Shown: positions 59,450-64,000 of the stretch, one piece after another
Layout of the letters: every line of letters begins with the position of its first letter
Position numbering within the stretch: the first letter of the stretch is position 1
From: Arenimonas donghaensis DSM 18148 = HO3-R19
GTDB taxonomy: Bacteria > Pseudomonadota > Gammaproteobacteria > Xanthomonadales > Xanthomonadaceae
NCBI RefSeq assembly: GCF_000743535.1
Contig: NZ_AVCJ01000005.1
Location: 24,656-88,655 of the forward strand
DNA: 64,000 nt
Reading direction: 5' to 3'
Notes under the pieces: generated by a model
Databases searched by the model: none
Told to the model about the DNA's origin: nothing
What the model saw: only the letters and a program-made list of their open reading frames with translations
Program-made: the position numbers and the translations under genes

Positions 59450-62400
59450 TCACGGCGTCGGGCAGCCCTGCGTGGTCCCTGGCCCACCCAGGGGCTGCAC
59501 GCTGTCGTTGCCGGTCCAGGTCCCCGGCACCCCGCCGGTGTAGATGGCATCGAGCTGCATCTGCACCAGGCCGCCGGCGTTGAACCGCCGGCGCAGCGTG
59601 CCGATGTCGGCCCGCATCGGTGCCCCGGTGCGCTCGCACAGCGGACAGAAGCCGGTGAGCTGCTCAAGCGGCATGGTCGCGTCGGCGCCGCGGAAGCTGC
59701 CGGCCTCCGCGGTCAGGAAACGCGCGACGCCCTGGCCGTCGTAAACGAAGGCGGCATAAAACTCGTAGTCCGGGAACAGTTGCACGCTGTAGCCCGTGCC
59801 GGCACGCGCCGGGTCGAACCAGTGCGAACTGGCGTCCAGCGGCTGGCCTGCCAGGTCCGGGCAGCCGCGGCCCAGCGCCGCCATCGGCTCGGAGCCGGTT
59901 TCGCCGTCGAGTTCGTAGCTGAAGCGGAAGGCGTCCGGGCCGGTCGGCGTGACGATGCCGCGGCCGATGGCGCTCAGCGTATTGCTGTTGCCGTTCCAGG
60001 CGGCGCGGTACAGGGCGCCTTGCCAGACACCGGTGGGACCGGGCGCCGGCCCCTGCAGGTAATACCAGGTACTGCTGCCGTCCTGCAGGTAGGTGTACCA
60101 AAGTCCCGCCCATTGATCGCCCGCGGGATACAGGAACAGGCCGTGGCCCGAGCGGGCCGCGTTGAAATAACTGCCGGGGCGAACGATCGGTGCGGCGCCG
60201 ACGACGGTGGCGGTCAGCGTCAGGCTGGCGGGCACGTCGTCGCTGTTGACCGGCGTGACGTACCAGCGCCCCGGGACCAGCCCGGCGCCGCTGACCGACA
60301 GGAACTCATTGCCGCTGGCGCCGACCGCGGAGGCCACGGCCTGGGCGCGTCCGGGGGCCGGACTGATCGCCGGCGACGAGGCCGGGGCGGGTGCCAGGTA
60401 CAGGTCCACGTTCTGGCCGCTGGTGGTTTGCACGTCCAGCCGGCTGGCACCCGCCGGCACGTCGATGAAGATCCGGTCCTGCGCCGTGCCCGGCAACAGC
60501 CTCAAGGCCTGTGGCTGTCCGGAGTCCAGCACCAGCGCGGCATTGATGGGGTTGATGCGGTCCACGCGCACTGGGACGCTGCCGGTGGTGACGCCGGCAC
60601 TGATGACATCGACATAGCCGGCACGCGATTCCCCCGGCAACAGGCCGTGGTCGCGCCAACCCAGGCGCAGGTCGAAGGACGCGCCCGCCGCGAGCTGGCC
60701 GGGACCCGTGGCGACGAGGGTTCCGTCACCCTGGCCGGGCGGCACCAGGAAAACCTCGAGGCGGGCCTGCTCGAGGCGCGTGCCGCGGTTGTGCGCCATC
60801 AGCCAGACGTGCTGCGGGCTGCCAGTGGCGTCCAATTCGATTTCACAGCGCTCGACGCCGGCGTTCATCGCGGAAACGCAGGCCACTTCGGCCAGCGCGG
60901 GCTGGCCGTCGCCATTGCCATCGCGTCCGGCGATCAGGTCCAGCGTCGCGCCTCCCGGTGCCCGCAGGTCGGCGAGCACGCGCCAACGACCGGCTGGCGC
61001 GGCGGGAACCTCCACCCGCGTGAACGCGCTGCCCTCGCGGCCGTTGTCCCAGGCATTGGACGGCGTTTCATCGGCCGGCGTGTCCAGGATGTCCACACGA
61101 GGCGCAACCAGCGGCGTCGCGGCGAACCGCAGTGACGGCAAGGCCCTCAGCCCTTCGCCGGCGCGGTCGTGAAAGCCGGCCGCAGCGTCGGCTTCGATGC
61201 CGATGTCGGTGAACGGCCGCAGGTGGATGCGCACCGTCGCCTCGTGGCAGGTGCCGCCGTCGACGCAGTAGCGGTAAACAAGCGAGGTCGTGCCGGTGGT
61301 GTTGGCGGGCGGGACATAGCGGATCCTGTCGTCCGTGGGCGCGGACGTGCCTGCCGTCTCCACGGTCGCCGTGCCCAGGGTGGGCGGCGTGGCGATGGCG
61401 AGCTGCCCCGGCCCCGCAAGCGCGGCGGCCAGGTCATCGTTGGCAAAGACATCGAGCAGGGTCGGTCCGGCGTTCTCCCTCAGGACGAAGCGGTCGTCCC
61501 GGGCCGCCTGGGCGCCGCCGGGCACGTCGTCGTTGAGGATGGTGCCGAAGCCCCGGAGTCGCACGGGGCGTGCGCCGGACACATTGCTGGCGACGACGAC
61601 CAGGTTCTCGTTCGCTTCGACCTGCACGTCACCGAGCACGACCACGTCGTAGTAGAGCACTGTCTCGCCAGGGTCCAGGCGTACTCCGGCGTCCTGGCGA
61701 TGCAGGTAGTCGCTGCCGGCGAAGGCAGACCTGTCCACGGTGCGCAGGTCGAAACTCACCGGCGCCGCGGCGGGCTGCGAGAGCTGGATCGGGAAGCGCA
61801 GGCGTGCCTGTCCGGCGTGGCCCTCGGTGACGACGGCGTTGCCGACGCTCAGCCGGGGCTGGTCCGTGGGGCCGCCATCGTCGTCGAGCAGCACCGCCAC
61901 CGCATTGTCGTCGCCTAGCATCGCGCCGGTTACGTGGGAGAGCACCACGTAGAAGCGCTCGTCTTCTTCTGGCTGGGTGTCGCCGTTGGCGGGGACGGTG
62001 AACTGGGCCGAGGTCGCACCGGGTGGAATGCTCAGGCTTTGCACCAGCACCGACGGAAAGTCGCTGCCTTCGCTGGCCGAGAACGGATCGGCCGCGTACG
62101 GATGCGTCTGCGCCTCGAAGCCGACCAGGCCCGTGGACGGATGCGAAAGCGTCACGGTGAAGACCACGTCCGTGGTTCCGCTGTCGCCTTCGGGCACCTG
62201 GGTGTCCAGGACCGAAAGCGTCGGCACGCTTTCGTCGCTGACGATGGTCGCGACGCCCTGGCCGTCGAGCACGACGGCCCCTTCGACGTCGCGCAGGTTC
62301 AGCGCGAAGTGTTCGTTGCGCTCGACCACGCTGTCGCCCCGGACCTGCACCTGCACGGTTCGCTGGGTCTGGCCGGCCGGGATGACCAGGCCGTCCAGGG

Positions 62401-63838
62401 ACAGGCTGGTGTAGTCGCCGTTGGCGACCGCGGTGCCATTGCTGGTGAACACGCCGAATTCGACCGGACCGGGGGCCGGCCTCGTGAGCTGGACAAGGAA
62501 GGTCACCGGGGTGAAGCCGCTGTTGCCCTCGTCCACGCGTACGTCACTGACCGAGATGCCGGGCAGGGCTTCGTTGCGGGCCGGCCGGAAGGCCGAAATG
62601 ATCGGGGCGGACTGGCCGACGCCGCGGGCGTTGTCGGCCTGGGCGGCGTCACCGCAGGGCACGCCCATGCAGGCCGTGATGCGGGGGTTCGACAGGTAGC
62701 CGATGCGGGCCTGGGGTCCGTCCAGGTAGGCCATGATGGTGCCGAAGCCGCGCTCGGGTTCGAGCGTGCGCCGGTAGCCACGGGAATAGGTATACGCGCC
62801 GTAGTCCCCGTCTTCGGTGTCGAAGTCATGGGTGGCGCCCATGTTGTGGCCCAGTTCGTGGGTGAAGGTCCACTCGCTGCAGGCTTCCCGGCCGAAACCG
62901 CGGTCGCCGCTGACCGAAAAAGCCCGCGTCGGATCGAATGCGCCGCCGTGATAGCCGAGCAACCACGCCACGCCACAGTTGCTTTGCCGGTAGCGGTCGA
63001 AGTTGCGCAGCATGGCGACCATGTCGGCGCCGTACTGGGCGCGCAGGCGATCGACCTCGATCTTGATCGGCTTGCTGCCGGGCTGGGTGATGTCGTCGAG
63101 CGCATCGCCGTTGTCGTTGCGCAACGCGTAGTCGACCATGTGCCGGCCGACGACCCGGATGCGGACATTGGCCTGGCTGTCGGCATAGGCCTGGTTGCTC
63201 AGGGCCTCAAGCTGGGCGATCCGGGCCTGCACGATGGCGTCGCCGCCCCACAGGTCGACGAGGTTGCCGGTGTAGACCACCACGATGTCGATCACCGGCT
63301 CGCCGCCGGCCTTGGCTGCCCGGCCTTCCTGCTCACGTCGGAGCCGAAGCGACGCCTCGTCGGGCAGTGGCGGCTTGACCACGTCGGGACCGAAGGGTTC
63401 GACATACCGCCCGGCTTCGCCGGCGGGAACCCACCAGGTCCCGCTGCCGTTGGTCTCGACCTGGTCGGCGCGGCCGTCCTTGCCGGGAATACGACCGAAG
63501 CTGATGCCATCGCCCACGGTGAACACGACCGACTGTGGTCCCAGGTCGGTGTCGATTTCGCCGATCCACGTGAGCAGTCCGTCGGGGCGCTGCACCTTGC
63601 GCACGAATCGCAGCTCGCGTTCGTCGCCAGGCAGCGCCGGCCCGATCGGCTGACCAGGGCGGGCGGGGGCCTGCAGGACCCGGGCATCGACGGTCACGGC
63701 GCGCCGGCCATCCTCCGCGACGGCAGCGGACTTGCGCATGTCCTCCGGCACGATCAACGGCCCGGACGCTGCGGCCGCAAGCGGCCATTGAAGCAGCAGC
63801 AGCGCGGGCAACCAGCGTCGAAGGGAGGGTTTTGACAT
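59450..63838 (-). CDS. secreted M12B-type zinc metalloprotease with Calx-beta repeats
   Basis: This 1462-residue exported protein has a signal peptide (about residues 8-25, WLPALLLLQWPLAAAAS) and a propeptide-like region. The reprolysin-type catalytic domain (about 180-420) has the zinc site HELGHNMGATHD (His327, Glu328, His331, His337) and a Met-turn at TIMAY (Met369). Three Calx-beta-like modules follow (about 425-535, 540-655, 665-780; each with VxEG/VPEG...GxDY and DxxVExNE), then a cadherin-like/tail segment and a PPC-like domain. The last roughly 225 residues contain two copies of a repeat (ARSGHGLFLYPAG... and ARAGTGYSVQLFPD...). It is probably a large extracellular protease. MSKPSLRR was chosen as start because it gives the best signal peptide. 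Confidence 0.85.
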   Translation of the reverse strand: MSKPSLRRWLPALLLLQWPLAAAASGPLIVPEDMRKSAAVAEDGRRAVTVDARVLQAPARPGQPIGPALPGDERELRFVRKVQRPDGLLTWIGEIDTDLGPQSVVFTVGDGISFGRIPGKDGRADQVETNGSGTWWVPAGEAGRYVEPFGPDVVKPPLPDEASLRLRREQEGRAAKAGGEPVIDIVVVYTGNLVDLWGGDAIVQARIAQLEALSNQAYADSQANVRIRVVGRHMVDYALRNDNGDALDDITQPGSKPIKIEVDRLRAQYGADMVAMLRNFDRYRQSNCGVAWLLGYHGGAFDPTRAFSVSGDRGFGREACSEWTFTHELGHNMGATHDFDTEDGDYGAYTYSRGYRRTLEPERGFGTIMAYLDGPQARIGYLSNPRITACMGVPCGDAAQADNARGVGQSAPIISAFRPARNEALPGISVSDVRVDEGNSGFTPVTFLVQLTRPAPGPVEFGVFTSNGTAVANGDYTSLSLDGLVIPAGQTQRTVQVQVRGDSVVERNEHFALNLRDVEGAVVLDGQGVATIVSDESVPTLSVLDTQVPEGDSGTTDVVFTVTLSHPSTGLVGFEAQTHPYAADPFSASEGSDFPSVLVQSLSIPPGATSAQFTVPANGDTQPEEDERFYVVLSHVTGAMLGDDNAVAVLLDDDGGPTDQPRLSVGNAVVTEGHAGQARLRFPIQLSQPAAAPVSFDLRTVDRSAFAGSDYLHRQDAGVRLDPGETVLYYDVVVLGDVQVEANENLVVVASNVSGARPVRLRGFGTILNDDVPGGAQAARDDRFVLRENAGPTLLDVFANDDLAAALAGPGQLAIATPPTLGTATVETAGTSAPTDDRIRYVPPANTTGTTSLVYRYCVDGGTCHEATVRIHLRPFTDIGIEADAAAGFHDRAGEGLRALPSLRFAATPLVAPRVDILDTPADETPSNAWDNGREGSAFTRVEVPAAPAGRWRVLADLRAPGGATLDLIAGRDGNGDGQPALAEVACVSAMNAGVERCEIELDATGSPQHVWLMAHNRGTRLEQARLEVFLVPPGQGDGTLVATGPGQLAAGASFDLRLGWRDHGLLPGESRAGYVDVISAGVTTGSVPVRVDRINPINAALVLDSGQPQALRLLPGTAQDRIFIDVPAGASRLDVQTTSGQNVDLYLAPAPASSPAISPAPGRAQAVASAVGASGNEFLSVSGAGLVPGRWYVTPVNSDDVPASLTLTATVVGAAPIVRPGSYFNAARSGHGLFLYPAGDQWAGLWYTYLQDGSSTWYYLQGPAPGPTGVWQGALYRAAWNGNSNTLSAIGRGIVTPTGPDAFRFSYELDGETGSEPMAALGRGCPDLAGQPLDASSHWFDPARAGTGYSVQLFPDYEFYAAFVYDGQGVARFLTAEAGSFRGADATMPLEQLTGFCPLCERTGAPMRADIGTLRRRFNAGGLVQMQLDAIYTGGVPGTWTGNDSVQPLGGPGTTQGCPTP

Positions 63839-63967
63839 CCGTGGAACCGCCTGTGCCAGAGCAATAGCTGACACCAGATACCGCCATTGGCGACGGTCCC
63901 GCAAGCCTTTGCGGACCGGCGGCAGTCAGGAAAGTGCAGGCCAGGCGCACGCCGGGACCTTTCATCC

Positions 63968-64000
63968 GCGCAAAGAAAAACCACCGCGTATTGGCGGAGG
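63968..64000 (-). terminator. candidate intrinsic terminator of a gene beyond the right edge
   Basis: On the minus strand CCTCCGC and GCGGTGG form a short stem (one mismatch) around CAATAC, followed by TTTTTCTTT. This is the pattern of a Rho-independent terminator reading leftward, so a minus-strand gene should end just outside the window. The remaining bases between it and the metalloprotease start (63839-63967) contain no gene I can support. Confidence 0.5.

Overview
The window reads as chromosomal DNA of a GC-rich gammaproteobacterium of the order Lysobacterales (Xanthomonadales; Lysobacteraceae or Rhodanobacteraceae). Four things support this: the very high GC with strong third-position bias; the order atpIBEFHAGDC followed by glmU; an acnD/prpF 2-methylcitrate gene pair; and a secreted metalloprotease with a C-terminal domain that I associate with this order. 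The placement is inference, because no rRNA gene is present. Genes are tightly packed, with many 4-base ATGA, GTGA or TTGA overlaps. I see no tRNA, rRNA, CRISPR array, prophage or insertion sequence, and no gene-free stretch longer than about 240 bases.

Left part (1-19.7 kb). An ABC ATPase is followed by three tandem HlyD-type periplasmic adaptors, and the operon runs off the left edge. Next is a single-chain fusion of an alpha/beta hydrolase with a Baeyer-Villiger-type flavin monooxygenase, then a DUF3293 protein, a secreted protein, a short-chain dehydrogenase and a lipoprotein. acnD and prpF (propionate catabolism) follow, separated by a two-gene module: a winged-HTH/nucleotidyltransferase protein and a small HEPN-like protein, preceded by twin palindromes. 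A Rieske oxygenase and a trimethylamine-dehydrogenase-like flavoprotein form a translationally coupled N-demethylation pair. An MDR-type dehydrogenase lies divergent from a LysR regulator.

Middle part (19-43 kb). recC-recB-recD, for double-strand-break repair, overlap one another and end in a coupled glutathione-S-transferase gene. After queD and an exported SDR comes an RND efflux operon (adaptor, pump, TetR) with a clear sigma-70 promoter and operator. bioD is coupled to a TMEM175-type channel gene. A run of small genes follows: msrC, a TfoX C-terminal protein, a LOG-family protein, an SDR with an apparent frameshift, a SemiSWEET-like protein and a 58-codon oxidoreductase-like protein. glmS ends this part.

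Right part (43-64 kb). A sigma-54 promoter drives a six-gene operon encoding an adaptor, an ABC ATPase, two FtsX/MacB-type permeases, an NtrC-class response regulator with a GAYTGA motif, and an NtrB-like kinase. The exporter therefore appears to encode its own sigma-54 control circuit. Convergent to it are glmU and the complete F1Fo ATP synthase operon, punctuated by REP elements with GTAG/GTGG ends. The last gene is a 1462-residue secreted M12B-type metalloprotease. The most notable items are the sigma-54 exporter circuit, the HTH-MNT/HEPN module with its 21-bp-spaced operators inside acnD-prpF, the hydrolase-monooxygenase fusion, and the demethylase pair with an altered substrate cage.
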